A stretch of 64,000 nucleotides of DNA from Bradyrhizobium sp. 132 (lineage in GTDB: Bacteria > Pseudomonadota > Alphaproteobacteria > Rhizobiales > Xanthobacteraceae), in contig NZ_JADPKY010000143.1 of the NCBI RefSeq assembly GCF_023074185.1, positions 1-64,000 of the forward strand, read 5' to 3'. The notes below the pieces were generated by a model, which saw only the letters and a list, made by a program, of their open reading frames with translations, was not told where the DNA came from and ran no database searches. A program made the position numbers and the translations under genes. Within the stretch, counting starts at the first letter, position 1; each line of letters opens with the position of its first letter. Shown piece by piece: positions 8,898 to 17,434 of this stretch.

Positions 8898-8966
8898 GAT
8901 TGGGCGGTCCGCATCCAGGTCGGGGCGGGCGGACAGAAGCAGACTTAGAAGATGGAGGAAAAATCA

Positions 8967-9944
8967 GTGTTGAAAAAGATCACAACGGTGCTGGCGGTCT
9001 CGGCCGCGGCCATGTTTGCTACGACCAATGCCGGCATGGCGCAGACCAAGCTCAAATGGGCTCATGTCTATGAGACCTCGGAGCCGTTCCATACCGCCTC
9101 GGTCTGGGCTGCGCAGGAGATCGGAAAGCGCACCAACGGGCGTTATGCGATCGACGTCTATCCGGCGTCGCAGCTCGGCAAGGAAGCCGACATCAACCAG
9201 GGCCTCTCGCTCGGCTCGGTCGACATCATCATTTCCGGATCGAGCTTCGCGGCCAAGAGCTTTCCGCCGATCGGCGTGACCTACTATCCCTACACCTTCC
9301 GCGACGCCGATCATCTGCTCGCCTACACCAAGAGCGACATCTTCAAGGAACTCGCCAAGGGCTATGAGGACAAGAGCGGCCACCACATCATCGCGGTGAC
9401 CTATTACGGCGTGCGCCAGACCTCGTCGAACAAGCCGATCAAGACCTGTGCCGACCTCAAGGGCCTGAAGATGCGCGTGCCCGACGTTCCGGCCTATCTG
9501 GCGATGCCGCGCGCCTGTGGTGCCAACACTGCGCCGATCGCGTTCGCCGAAGTCTATCTCGCGCTCCAGAACGGCACCGTTGAAGCCCAGGAGAACCCGC
9601 TGACCACGATCGAAGCCAAGAAGTTCTACGAGGTGCAGAAGCACATCGTGCTGACCGGCCACATCGTCGATCACCTCAACACGGTGGTGGCGGGCGCGCT
9701 GTGGAAGAAGCTCAGCGACGAGGACAAGAAAATCTTCACGGACGTGGCGCAGGAAGCCGCCGCCAAGGCGACCGAGGAGATCAAGCAGAACGAAGCCAAG
9801 CTGGTCGCCTTCTTCAAGAAGAAGGGCCTGACCGTGACCGAGGTCGACAAGAAAGAGTTCCGCGACACCGTGCTGAAGAACGTCGCGTTCGAGACCTTCG
9901 GCTATCGCAAGGCCGACTGGGAGCGGATCCAGGACGTGAAATAA
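8967..9944 (+). CDS. TRAP transporter solute-binding protein (DctP family)
   Basis: I start at GTG 8967, because GGAGG at 8954-8958 is well spaced from it and would lie inside the gene if ATG 8952 were used. The 325-residue product has a Lys-initiated signal peptide (LKKITTVLAVSAAAMFATTNAGMAQ), then the DctP pattern with YPASQLGKEADINQGLSLGSVDI and the conserved arginine region KMRVPDVPAY that clamps substrate carboxylates. It acts in the periplasm with the DctQ and DctM proteins that follow. Neighbouring sugar-acid enzymes suggest a hexuronate or aldonate ligand. Confidence 0.92.
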   Translation: MLKKITTVLAVSAAAMFATTNAGMAQTKLKWAHVYETSEPFHTASVWAAQEIGKRTNGRYAIDVYPASQLGKEADINQGLSLGSVDIIISGSSFAAKSFPPIGVTYYPYTFRDADHLLAYTKSDIFKELAKGYEDKSGHHIIAVTYYGVRQTSSNKPIKTCADLKGLKMRVPDVPAYLAMPRACGANTAPIAFAEVYLALQNGTVEAQENPLTTIEAKKFYEVQKHIVLTGHIVDHLNTVVAGALWKKLSDEDKKIFTDVAQEAAAKATEEIKQNEAKLVAFFKKKGLTVTEVDKKEFRDTVLKNVAFETFGYRKADWERIQDVK

Positions 9945-9952
9945 CAATAGGT

Positions 9953-9992
9953 CGTCATTCCGGGCGCGCGCTTCGCGAGGCCCGGAATGACG
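9953..9992. repeat. Perfect palindromic repeat in the TRAP operon
   Basis: CGTCATTCCGGGC (9953-9965) and GCCCGGAATGACG (9980-9992) form a perfect 13-bp inverted repeat with a 14-base GC-rich loop. It is a common Bradyrhizobium-type intergenic palindrome. Sitting between dctP-like and dctQ-like genes, it could stabilise the upstream message and raise binding-protein output relative to the membrane subunits. Confidence 0.8.
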
Positions 9993-10015
9993 CTCGGTAC
10001 TTGAGGAGTAACCCC

Positions 10016-10594
10016 ATGTCCACAGTCGAAACGCACCGGCAGATCACCGGGGACGAGATCGCCCACACCTTCGAGGAGGAGGCGGCACCCAAGGTCGATC
10101 TCGGCGTCTACGCTTTCGAGGACTGGGTCGCGCTGGCGATCTTCTGGGTGATGGCGCTCGCCGTCTTCCTCCAGTTCTTCACCCGCTACGTGCTCAACGA
10201 CAGCTACGCCTGGACCGAGGAGATTGCGACCTACTGCCTGATCGGCGTGGTCTTCATCGGCTCCTCGATGTGCGTGCGGCTGTCGCGGCACATCCAGGTC
10301 GACCTCGTCTACCGCTATTTGCCGCACCTCGTGGCGCGCGCGCTGTCGACGGTGATCGACCTGATTCGGATCGCTTTCTTCGGCTACGCCATCAAGCTGG
10401 TCTGGGTCTACATCCAGATCATCGGCGACGAGTCCATGACCACGATCAATTTTCCCAAGGACTACGTCTACTACGCGGTGCTGCTCGGCTTCGTGCTGAT
10501 GTTCGTGCGGTCGTTGCAGGTCGCAGTGCAGCATTTGCGACAGGGCTATTCGATCCTCGAACGTCCCGGCGCCTACGACGGTTTTGAAGGGTAG
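10016..10594 (+). CDS. TRAP transporter small membrane subunit (DctQ family)
   Basis: The 192-residue protein has about four membrane helices: the first around 41-60 (WVALAIFWVMALAVFLQFF), then the family motif TRYVLNDSYAWTEEIATY and GSSMCVRLSRHIQVDLVYRYLP. ATG 10016 follows TTGAGGAGT. DctQ proteins join the binding protein to the large permease subunit. The long open frame upstream is a shadow of the dctP-like gene. The end is 4 bases before the DctM start, consistent with coupling. Confidence 0.92.
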   Translation: MSTVETHRQITGDEIAHTFEEEAAPKVDLGVYAFEDWVALAIFWVMALAVFLQFFTRYVLNDSYAWTEEIATYCLIGVVFIGSSMCVRLSRHIQVDLVYRYLPHLVARALSTVIDLIRIAFFGYAIKLVWVYIQIIGDESMTTINFPKDYVYYAVLLGFVLMFVRSLQVAVQHLRQGYSILERPGAYDGFEG

Positions 10595-10598
10595 TTCC

Positions 10599-12005
10599 AT
10601 GTTGCTGTTGCTTGGAGGCTTTCTCATCCTGATGCTGCTCGGCGTTCCCGTGGCGATCGCCATGGCCGCGTCGTCGCTGCTCTACATCCTGGTCAGCGGC
10701 GTGACGCCCGACGTCACGCTGGCGCAGCGCATGATCGCCGGCGTTGAGAGCTTTCCGCTGCTGGCCGTGCCGTTCTTCATCCTGGCCGGCAATCTCATGA
10801 ACATCGCCGGCGTCACCGGGCGCATCTACAAGTTCGCCGTCGCGCTGGTCGGCTGGATGCGCGGCGGTCTCGGCCACGTCAACATCATCGGCTCGGTGAT
10901 CTTCTCCGGCATGTCCGGCACCGCGATCGCGGATGCCGCCGGCCTCGGCACCATCGAGATCAAGGCGATGAAGGACCACGGCTATTCCACGGAATTCTCC
11001 GTCGGCGTCACCGCGGCCTCGGCCACGCTCGGGCCCATCATCCCGCCGTCGCTGCCGTTTGTGATCTACGGCATGATGGCGAATGTCTCGATCGGCGCGC
11101 TGTTTCTGGGAGGCGTCATTCCAGGCGTCGTCCTGACGCTGCTGATGATGGCCACCGTCACCTATTTCGCGCACAAGAACAAATGGGGCAGCGATACGCC
11201 GTTCTCATGGCCGCAATTGGGATCGGCGGGGCTCGAGATCGTCGTCGTACTGAGCTTTCCGATGGCTGTCTGGCTTCTGACGGTCGCCGGTCTCTCCACC
11301 AATTGGGCGGTTGGGCTTGGCCTAGTCGTGCTGCTCGCGATCGACTGGTACTTCGACTTCTCGGCGGTGATGGCGCTGATGGCGCCGGTGATCCTGATCG
11401 GTGGCATGACGCTCGGCTGGTTCACGCCGACGGAAGCCGCGGTCGCCGCCGTGATCTGGTCGCTGTTTCTCGGCCTGGTGCGCTACCGCACCATGACGAT
11501 GAAGACGGTCGCGAAAGCGACCTTCGACACCATCGAGACCACGGCGTCGGTGCTGTTCATCGTCACGGCAGCCTCGATCTTCGCCTGGTTGCTCACGGTG
11601 TCGCAGGCGGCCCAGATGCTGTCGGACTGGATGCTCAGCATTACCCACAACAAATGGGTGTTCCTGGCACTCGCCAACGTCCTGATCCTGTTCGTCGGCT
11701 GCTTCATCGACACCACGGCGGCGATCACCATTCTGGTGCCGATCCTGCTGCCGATCGTGCTCAAGCTCGGCATCGACCCGATCCATTTCGGTCTGATCAT
11801 GACGTTGAACCTGATGATCGGCCTGCTGCATCCGCCGCTCGGCATGGTCCTCTTCGTGCTCGCCCGCGTCGCCAAACTCTCGGTCGAGCGCACGACGATT
11901 GCGATCCTGCCATGGCTGGTGCCGCTGATGATCGCGCTGATCGCAATCACCTACATTCCTGAATTGACCCTCTGGCTGCCGAAATACATGGGACTTTCCA
12001 AATGA
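10599..12005 (+). CDS. TRAP transporter large permease (DctM family)
   Basis: The 468-residue protein has about 12 to 13 membrane helices. It opens with a helix containing GVPVAIAMAAS and carries the typical GNLMNIAGVTGRIYKFA, GMSGTAIADAAGLGTIE and TLGPIIPPSLPFVIYG sequences, the last being the hairpin that binds sodium and substrate in this family. It ends with LGLSK-type polar residues, and its stop overlaps the next gene by ATGA at 12002-12005. It is somewhat longer than the minimal DctM length of about 427, owing to a central insertion with extra helices. Confidence 0.92.
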   Translation: MLLLLGGFLILMLLGVPVAIAMAASSLLYILVSGVTPDVTLAQRMIAGVESFPLLAVPFFILAGNLMNIAGVTGRIYKFAVALVGWMRGGLGHVNIIGSVIFSGMSGTAIADAAGLGTIEIKAMKDHGYSTEFSVGVTAASATLGPIIPPSLPFVIYGMMANVSIGALFLGGVIPGVVLTLLMMATVTYFAHKNKWGSDTPFSWPQLGSAGLEIVVVLSFPMAVWLLTVAGLSTNWAVGLGLVVLLAIDWYFDFSAVMALMAPVILIGGMTLGWFTPTEAAVAAVIWSLFLGLVRYRTMTMKTVAKATFDTIETTASVLFIVTAASIFAWLLTVSQAAQMLSDWMLSITHNKWVFLALANVLILFVGCFIDTTAAITILVPILLPIVLKLGIDPIHFGLIMTLNLMIGLLHPPLGMVLFVLARVAKLSVERTTIAILPWLVPLMIALIAITYIPELTLWLPKYMGLSK

Positions 12006-13051
12006 CATCCACTTCTCTCGCCGCAACCCTGTTCGGTCCCGAAGATCTGCGCATGATCGAGCACCCGCTCGACAAGCTCGCTGATGGCATGGTGCGCATC
12101 CGCTTCGGCGCCGGCGGCATCTGTGGCTCGGACATGCATTATTTCCGTCATGCCCGGACCGGCGATTTCGTCGTGAAGTCGCCGCTGGTGCTCGGCCACG
12201 AGATCTCCGGCGAGGTCGTGGAGATCGCGGGCGCCGCGGCGAACCTGAAGGCCGGCGACCGTGTCGCCGTCAACCCGTCGCGCTGGTGCGGCCATTGCGT
12301 CGCTTGCCGCGAAGGCCGGCAAAACCTCTGCGAAAATATCTACTTCATGGGCTCGGCCTCGAAGACGCCGCACATGCAGGGCGGTTTTGCCGATTACTTC
12401 GATGCGATCCCGGCGCAATGCGTGAAGATCCCCGATCACGTGTCCTATCAGGCTGCGGCGCTGGCCGAGCCGCTCGCGGTCTGCCTGCACGCGGTCGCGC
12501 GTGCCGGCAACATCGAAGGCAAGCGCGGCATCATCTTCGGTGCCGGCCCGATCGGGCTTCTGACCATGCTCGCCGCGCGCCGCGCCGGCATGACCGACAT
12601 CACGGTTGCGGACATCGCGCCGGCGCCGCTGGCCTTTGCAAGCCGCCTCGGCGCCTCTCACGCCGAAAACGTCGCGGGCGGTGAGGAAGGCCTGAAGGCA
12701 CAAGCCGCGTCGCGTCCCTACGATGTCGTCTTCGAGGTCTCGGGCACGGCTGCTGGCCTCGCCAGCGCGATCGGCATCGTCAGGCGCGGCGGCATTGTCG
12801 TGCAGATCGGCAACCTTCCGGGCGGCCAGATTCCAGTGCCGGCCAATGCGGTGATGGCGAAGGAGATCGACCTTCGCGGCTCGTTCCGCTTCGGGCTCGA
12901 GTTCATGACCGCGGTGGAACTGATTTCTGCCGGCAGCGTCGACGTGCTGTCACTGGTCACGGCCGAGCGGCCGCTGTCCACCGCGCCGGAGGCGCTGCGG
13001 CTGGCGCTCGACCGCTCGCAGAGCGTCAAGGTCGTGCTGACCGCGAATTGA
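12002..13051 (+). CDS. Zinc-dependent dehydrogenase, L-idonate/L-gulonate 5-dehydrogenase-like
   Basis: This is a 349-residue medium-chain dehydrogenase/reductase. Catalytic zinc ligands are Cys41 and His66-Glu67; the structural zinc site is Cys96, Cys99, Cys102 and Cys110; the nucleotide loop is GAGPIG near 180. GGICGSDMHYF is typical of the L-idonate 5-dehydrogenase (IdnD) branch. In a cluster with mannonate dehydratase and a fructuronate/mannonate oxidoreductase, oxidation of L-gulonate to D-fructuronate would complete a pathway, so L-gulonate 5-dehydrogenase is a reasonable alternative name. It is translationally coupled to the TRAP permease. Confidence 0.8.
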   Translation: MTSTSLAATLFGPEDLRMIEHPLDKLADGMVRIRFGAGGICGSDMHYFRHARTGDFVVKSPLVLGHEISGEVVEIAGAAANLKAGDRVAVNPSRWCGHCVACREGRQNLCENIYFMGSASKTPHMQGGFADYFDAIPAQCVKIPDHVSYQAAALAEPLAVCLHAVARAGNIEGKRGIIFGAGPIGLLTMLAARRAGMTDITVADIAPAPLAFASRLGASHAENVAGGEEGLKAQAASRPYDVVFEVSGTAAGLASAIGIVRRGGIVVQIGNLPGGQIPVPANAVMAKEIDLRGSFRFGLEFMTAVELISAGSVDVLSLVTAERPLSTAPEALRLALDRSQSVKVVLTAN

Positions 13052-13065
13052 TCGGAGAAAAGGGC

Positions 13066-14256
13066 ATGATGCTAGAGGGATGGCGCTGGTACGGGCCCGA
13101 TGATCCCGTCTCGCTGGATGACGTCAGGCAGGCCGGCGCGACCGATATCGTCTCGGCGCTGCATCAGGTGCCGATCGGCGAGGCCTGGACACGCAAGGCG
13201 GTCGAGGAGCGCAAGAACTTCATCGAGCGCGGCCAGCCCGGCCGCTCGCAACTGACCTGGTCGGTGGTGGAATCGATCCCAATCCCCGACGACGTCAAGC
13301 GTCTTGGCGCCAAGGCGACGCGCTCGATCGAGACGTGGATCGCGAGCCTGGAGGCGGTTGCCGCCGCCGGTATCAGGATTGTCTGCTACAACTTCATGCC
13401 GGTGGTTGACTGGTGTCGCACCGATCTCGAATGGGAGCTGCCGAACGGCGCCCGCGCCATGCGCTTCGACCAGGACCGCTTTGCCGCGTTCGAGCTGCAT
13501 ATCCTGAAGCGGCCGGCCGCAACCGCCGAATACTCACCCGAGCAGCAGGCCGGCGCGAAAAAGCTGTTCGACCAGATGAGCCAGGCCGATATCGACTATC
13601 TCGTCATGGTCATCGCCAGCGCGTTGCCGGGGTCGACCACCGAGCCGATGACGATCCCGCAATTCCGCGATCGACTCGAAACATATCGCGACATCACGCC
13701 GAAAATCCTGCGGCAACATCTTGCCGAATTTTTGGGCCGCGTCACGCCCGTCGCCGAGCAGCTCGGGGTCTCGCTGACACTGCATCCCGACGATCCGCCG
13801 CGCCCGCTGTTCGGCCTGCCGCGCATTGCCTCGTCCGCCGATGACTATCAGGCGCTGTTCGATGCCGTTCCGTCCAAGGCCAACGGCATCTGCCTGTGCA
13901 CGGGTTCGCTCGGCGTGCGCGCCGAGAACAACCTCCCCGCAATGGCCGAGCGCTTCGGCCCGCGCGTCGCATTTGCACATCTGCGCGCGACCAAGCGCGA
14001 GGCCGATGGCCTGTCGTTCTACGAGTCCGATCACCTCGACGGCGATGTCGACATGATCGCGGTGCTGAAGGCGCTCCTGAAGGAGAACGCGCGGCGTTCG
14101 CCCGACAAGAGAATCGTGTTCCGGCCTGACCACGGCCACCGCATGCTCGACGATCTCGCGGCCACCAAGCGCACCAATCCCGGCTACACCGCGATCGGCC
14201 GTCTCCGCGGCCTCGCCGAGCTCCGCGGCGCGATCCGCGCGATCGAGCATCAATAG
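13066..14256 (+). CDS. uxuA: Mannonate dehydratase
   Basis: The 396-residue product matches UxuA in length and sequence: WRWYGPDDPVSL at the N-terminus, VWSVVESIP-like TWSVVESIPI, a conserved CYNFMPVVDW region, LHPDDPP and GSLGVRAENNLP, where the metal-binding His and Cys occur, and FRPDHGHRMLDD near the end. The enzyme converts D-mannonate to 2-keto-3-deoxygluconate. Two ATG codons (13066, 13069) follow GGAGAAAAGGG. It ends the operon and should act after the two dehydrogenases. Confidence 0.92.
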   Translation: MMLEGWRWYGPDDPVSLDDVRQAGATDIVSALHQVPIGEAWTRKAVEERKNFIERGQPGRSQLTWSVVESIPIPDDVKRLGAKATRSIETWIASLEAVAAAGIRIVCYNFMPVVDWCRTDLEWELPNGARAMRFDQDRFAAFELHILKRPAATAEYSPEQQAGAKKLFDQMSQADIDYLVMVIASALPGSTTEPMTIPQFRDRLETYRDITPKILRQHLAEFLGRVTPVAEQLGVSLTLHPDDPPRPLFGLPRIASSADDYQALFDAVPSKANGICLCTGSLGVRAENNLPAMAERFGPRVAFAHLRATKREADGLSFYESDHLDGDVDMIAVLKALLKENARRSPDKRIVFRPDHGHRMLDDLAATKRTNPGYTAIGRLRGLAELRGAIRAIEHQ

Positions 14257-14417
14257 AAGGCAGCTGCGCCGAGCTTCGGATCGAGCCGGTCGATCATTGG
14301 CGCGGCGCTCGATCATGGCCGCCGCGTCCTCGCGAATGGGCCGGATGTGCAAAGACCAGGGGCCGGCATGACGCCTGCGCAGGGTGCGAAAAGCCATTCG
14401 ATCTTGCGCGCCCTGCC

Positions 14418-14498
14418 GGCCTGTCCTACGCCAGCTCTGAACAAGATTTTCGCGAAGCCATGAAGCGCATCGCCAAAGCCTCGAGGGAGCCGTCATGA
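14418..14498 (+). pseudogene. Remnant of a PLP aminotransferase C-terminus
   Basis: In the frame of base 14418 the DNA reads GLSYASSEQDFREAMKRIAK followed by six more residues and TGA at 14496-14498, overlapping the start of the next gene. The pattern (small)-LSYA-S-E-x-(L/F)-REA-xx-RI is that of the last 25 residues of class I aminotransferases (AspC type). No matching frame continues upstream, and the preceding 160 bases hold no recognisable domain. The gene has probably lost everything but its tail. Confidence 0.5.
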
Positions 14499-16156
14499 CC
14501 ATTCGCAACACCCGCACCGGGGGCCAGATCCTGATCGATCAGCTGGTCGCGCAAGGCGTCGAGCGCGTCACCTGCGTGCCGGGCGAGAGCTACCTCGCGG
14601 CGCTCGATGCGCTGCATGACAGCCCGATCGACGTCATGATCTGCCGCGCCGAGGGCGGCGCCGCGATGATGGCGGAGGCCTACGGCAAGCTCACGGGCCG
14701 CCCCGGAATCTGCTTCGTCACCCGCGGCCCCGGCGCCACCAATGCCAGCCACGGCGTCCACATCGCGATGCAGGATTCGACGCCGATGATCCTGTTCGTC
14801 GGCCAGGTCGACACCGGCATGCGCGAGCGCGAGGCGTTTCAGGAGCTCGACTACAAGGCTGTGTTCGGCACCATGGCAAAATGGGCGGTCGAGATCGATC
14901 GTCCCGACCGCATTCCGGAGCTGGTCGCGCGCGCCTTCCGCGTCGCCATGCAGGGTCGTCCCGGTCCCGTCGTGATCTCGCTGCCGGAGAACATGCTGAC
15001 CGAGACCGCGGCCGTTGCGGACGCGATGCGGATCGAGCCGGCGGTGAGCTGGCCCGCGCCTTCTGATATCGAGCGCGTTGGCGCCATGCTTGCCAGCGCC
15101 AAGGCGCCGCTCGTCATTCTCGGCGGTTCGCGCTGGACAGACGAGGCGACCAAGAGCATCGCGCGGTTTGCCGAGCGGTTCGACTTGCCGGTCGCGACCT
15201 CGTTCCGCCGAGCGTCGCTGATCGACGCGGACCATTCGCACTATGCCGGCGACCTCGGCATTGGGCCGAGCCCGGGGCTGAAGGCGCGCATCGACGGCGC
15301 CGATGTCATTCTGCTCATCGGCGGCCGCATGTCGGAAATGCCGTCCTCGTCCTACACACTGTTCGATATTCCGACCCCGCGACAGAAGCTGATCCACGTG
15401 CATCCGGGCTCGGAAGAGCTCGGCCGCGTCTATCAGCCGGAGCTGGCGATCCAGGCGACGCCCGCCGCGTTCGCCGAAGCGGTCGAGACGCTAAAGCCCG
15501 CCGGGGCGCTCGCATGGAAGGGTGAAGCGGCCAAGGCGCATGCCGATTATCTGGCCTGGACCGACAAAGCGCGCGAGCTGCCCGGCACGTTCCAGTACGG
15601 CCAGGTCATGACCTGGCTACGCGACCGACTCCCGAAGGACGCGATCGTCTGCAACGGCGCCGGCAACTATGCTGGCTGGATCCACCGCCATCACCGCTTC
15701 CACAGCTTTGCGGCCCAGCTTGCGCCGACCTCAGGCTCGATGGGCTATGGGGTGCCGGCGGCGGTGCTCGCCAAGCGGCAATATCCAGATCGCACCGTCA
15801 TCGCCTTCGCGGGCGACGGCTGCTTCCTGATGAACGGCCAGGAGTTCGCGACCGCCGTGCAATACGACGCGCCGCTCGTCGTCATCGTCGTCGACAATTC
15901 GCAATACGGCACCATCCGCATGCACCAGGAGCGCGACTATCCCGGCCGCATAGTCGGCACCCAGCTGAAGAACCCGGATTTTGCGATGTACGCAAAAGCG
16001 TTCGGCGGCCATGGCGAGCGCGTCGAGCGTACTGAAGAGTTCGCGCCGGCGTTCGAGCGTGCGCTCGCCTCGGGCAAGCCGTCGATCCTCCACTGCATCA
16101 TCGATCCGCGCGCGATGTCGGTCGGCAAGGACTTTGCCCCTGCGGTGAAGGCTTAA
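14495..16156 (+). CDS. Thiamine pyrophosphate-dependent enzyme, acetolactate synthase-like
   Basis: The 553-residue protein has the three domains of the POX/AHAS family. The N-terminal Pyr domain carries activating Glu53 in RAEGGAAMMAEAYG. A middle FAD/nucleotide-like domain follows. The C-terminal PP domain carries GDG at 440-442 and the DNSQYG end of the TPP-Mg motif. It is not a bona fide biosynthetic AHAS by context: no small subunit is present, and it is followed 3 bases later by a DadA-like oxidase. A 2-oxo-acid decarboxylase or carboligase acting on the product of that oxidase is likely. The start ATG overlaps the TGA of the aminotransferase remnant. Confidence 0.85.
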   Translation: MTIRNTRTGGQILIDQLVAQGVERVTCVPGESYLAALDALHDSPIDVMICRAEGGAAMMAEAYGKLTGRPGICFVTRGPGATNASHGVHIAMQDSTPMILFVGQVDTGMREREAFQELDYKAVFGTMAKWAVEIDRPDRIPELVARAFRVAMQGRPGPVVISLPENMLTETAAVADAMRIEPAVSWPAPSDIERVGAMLASAKAPLVILGGSRWTDEATKSIARFAERFDLPVATSFRRASLIDADHSHYAGDLGIGPSPGLKARIDGADVILLIGGRMSEMPSSSYTLFDIPTPRQKLIHVHPGSEELGRVYQPELAIQATPAAFAEAVETLKPAGALAWKGEAAKAHADYLAWTDKARELPGTFQYGQVMTWLRDRLPKDAIVCNGAGNYAGWIHRHHRFHSFAAQLAPTSGSMGYGVPAAVLAKRQYPDRTVIAFAGDGCFLMNGQEFATAVQYDAPLVVIVVDNSQYGTIRMHQERDYPGRIVGTQLKNPDFAMYAKAFGGHGERVERTEEFAPAFERALASGKPSILHCIIDPRAMSVGKDFAPAVKA

Positions 16157-16159
16157 GCC

Positions 16160-17425
16160 ATGTCCAAGGGCCGCCACGTCGCCATCATCGGTGCCGGCGC
16201 GGTCGGCGTGATCAGCGCAATCGAAGCGCTGCGCGAGGGACATCGCGTCACGCTGATCGACGCAGGCGAGCCCGGTGGCGAACAGGCGGCGAGCTACGGC
16301 AATGCCGGCTGGCTCTCCTCGCATTCGGTGATCCCGCCGGCCGAGCCCGGCGTCTGGAAGAAGGTGCCGTTCTATCTGATGGACCCGCTCGGGCCGCTCG
16401 CGATCCGCTGGTCTTACTTGCCGAAGGCGCTGCCCTGGCTGATCAGATATCTGCTCTCGGGCTGGACCGAGGCGCGGGTCGAGAAGACGGCCTTTGCGCT
16501 GCGCGACCTCCTGAAGGACGCGCCGCTGTTGCACAGGAAGCTCGCGGAGGAGGCGGGCGTTCCTGAGCTGGTGGAACGCAACGGCGTGATGCATGTGTTT
16601 CCGTCACGCGGGAACTTCGACAACGATCTCGGCTGGCGCCTGCGCAGAAAGGTCGGCGTCGAATGGATGGAGCTTAACGCCGACGAGATTCGTCAGCGCG
16701 AGCCGGATCTGCATCCGCGCTACACCTTCGGCGTGGTGGTGGAAGAGGCCGGGCGCTGCCGCGATCCCGGTGCCTATGTCGCAGCCCTCGCGCAACATGC
16801 GCTGGCAAGTGGCGCGCAGCTTGTGCGGGCCAAGGCGACGGGGCTCAAGCTTTCCGGCAACAAGCTCGTTGCAGTGATCACCGAGACCGGCGAGATTCCC
16901 TGCGATGCCGCGGTGATTGCCGCCGGCGCGCATTCGAAGCGGCTCACCGCATCCATTGGTGATCCGCTGCCGCTGGAGACCGAGCGCGGCTATCACGTCA
17001 TGATCGAGAATCCGGAATCGGGCCCGCGCAGCTCGATGATGGCATCGGATGCGAAGATGGTGGTGAACTGGACCGACAAGGGTTTGCGCGCCGCCGGCAC
17101 GGTCGAGATCGCAGGCCTCGAGGCCGAACCGAACTGGAAGCGCGCCGAGATCCTGCGCGACAACCTCCTCGGCATGTTCCCGAAACTGCCGACGGACATT
17201 CCGTCTTCCCGTATCAAGACCTGGTTTGGCCATCGGCCGAGCATGCCGGACGGACGTCCCTGCATCGGCTACGCGCGCGCCTCGCGCGACATCGTCTATG
17301 CCTTCGGCCACGGCCATATCGGCCTGGTCGGTTCGGCCCGCACTGGCCGTCTCGTCGCCCAGCTTCTGAGCGGCAAGCCACCGGAGATTCCGCTCGCACC
17401 GTTCGCGCCCGATCGTTTCCTCTGA
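16160..17425 (+). CDS. FAD-dependent D-amino acid dehydrogenase-like protein (DadA family)
   Basis: The 421-residue protein starts with a Rossmann dinucleotide fold, IIGAGAVGVISAIEAL (9-24), and contains the DAO/DadA features ASYGNAGWLSSHSV, the substrate-domain block with VERNGVMHVF, TERGYHVMI, and the C-terminal FAD contact FGHGHIGLVGSARTGRLV. DadA-type enzymes oxidise D-amino acids to 2-oxo acids at the membrane. It is flanked by a TPP enzyme (3 bases upstream) and a racemase-family protein (9 bases downstream), so one unit may interconvert and oxidise an amino or imino acid. Confidence 0.88.
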   Translation: MSKGRHVAIIGAGAVGVISAIEALREGHRVTLIDAGEPGGEQAASYGNAGWLSSHSVIPPAEPGVWKKVPFYLMDPLGPLAIRWSYLPKALPWLIRYLLSGWTEARVEKTAFALRDLLKDAPLLHRKLAEEAGVPELVERNGVMHVFPSRGNFDNDLGWRLRRKVGVEWMELNADEIRQREPDLHPRYTFGVVVEEAGRCRDPGAYVAALAQHALASGAQLVRAKATGLKLSGNKLVAVITETGEIPCDAAVIAAGAHSKRLTASIGDPLPLETERGYHVMIENPESGPRSSMMASDAKMVVNWTDKGLRAAGTVEIAGLEAEPNWKRAEILRDNLLGMFPKLPTDIPSSRIKTWFGHRPSMPDGRPCIGYARASRDIVYAFGHGHIGLVGSARTGRLVAQLLSGKPPEIPLAPFAPDRFL

Positions 17426-17434
17426 GATCGCACC

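Noticed and set aside
9953..9992. Intra-operon palindrome as a rho-independent terminator
   Set aside because: No T-run follows the stem, and it lies between dctP- and dctQ-like genes that must be co-expressed.
14495..16156. TPP enzyme as sulfoacetaldehyde acetyltransferase (Xsc) or biosynthetic acetolactate synthase
   Set aside because: It is shorter than Xsc, lacks a neighbouring pta or ilvH, and its sequence motifs are only those general to the POX/AHAS family.
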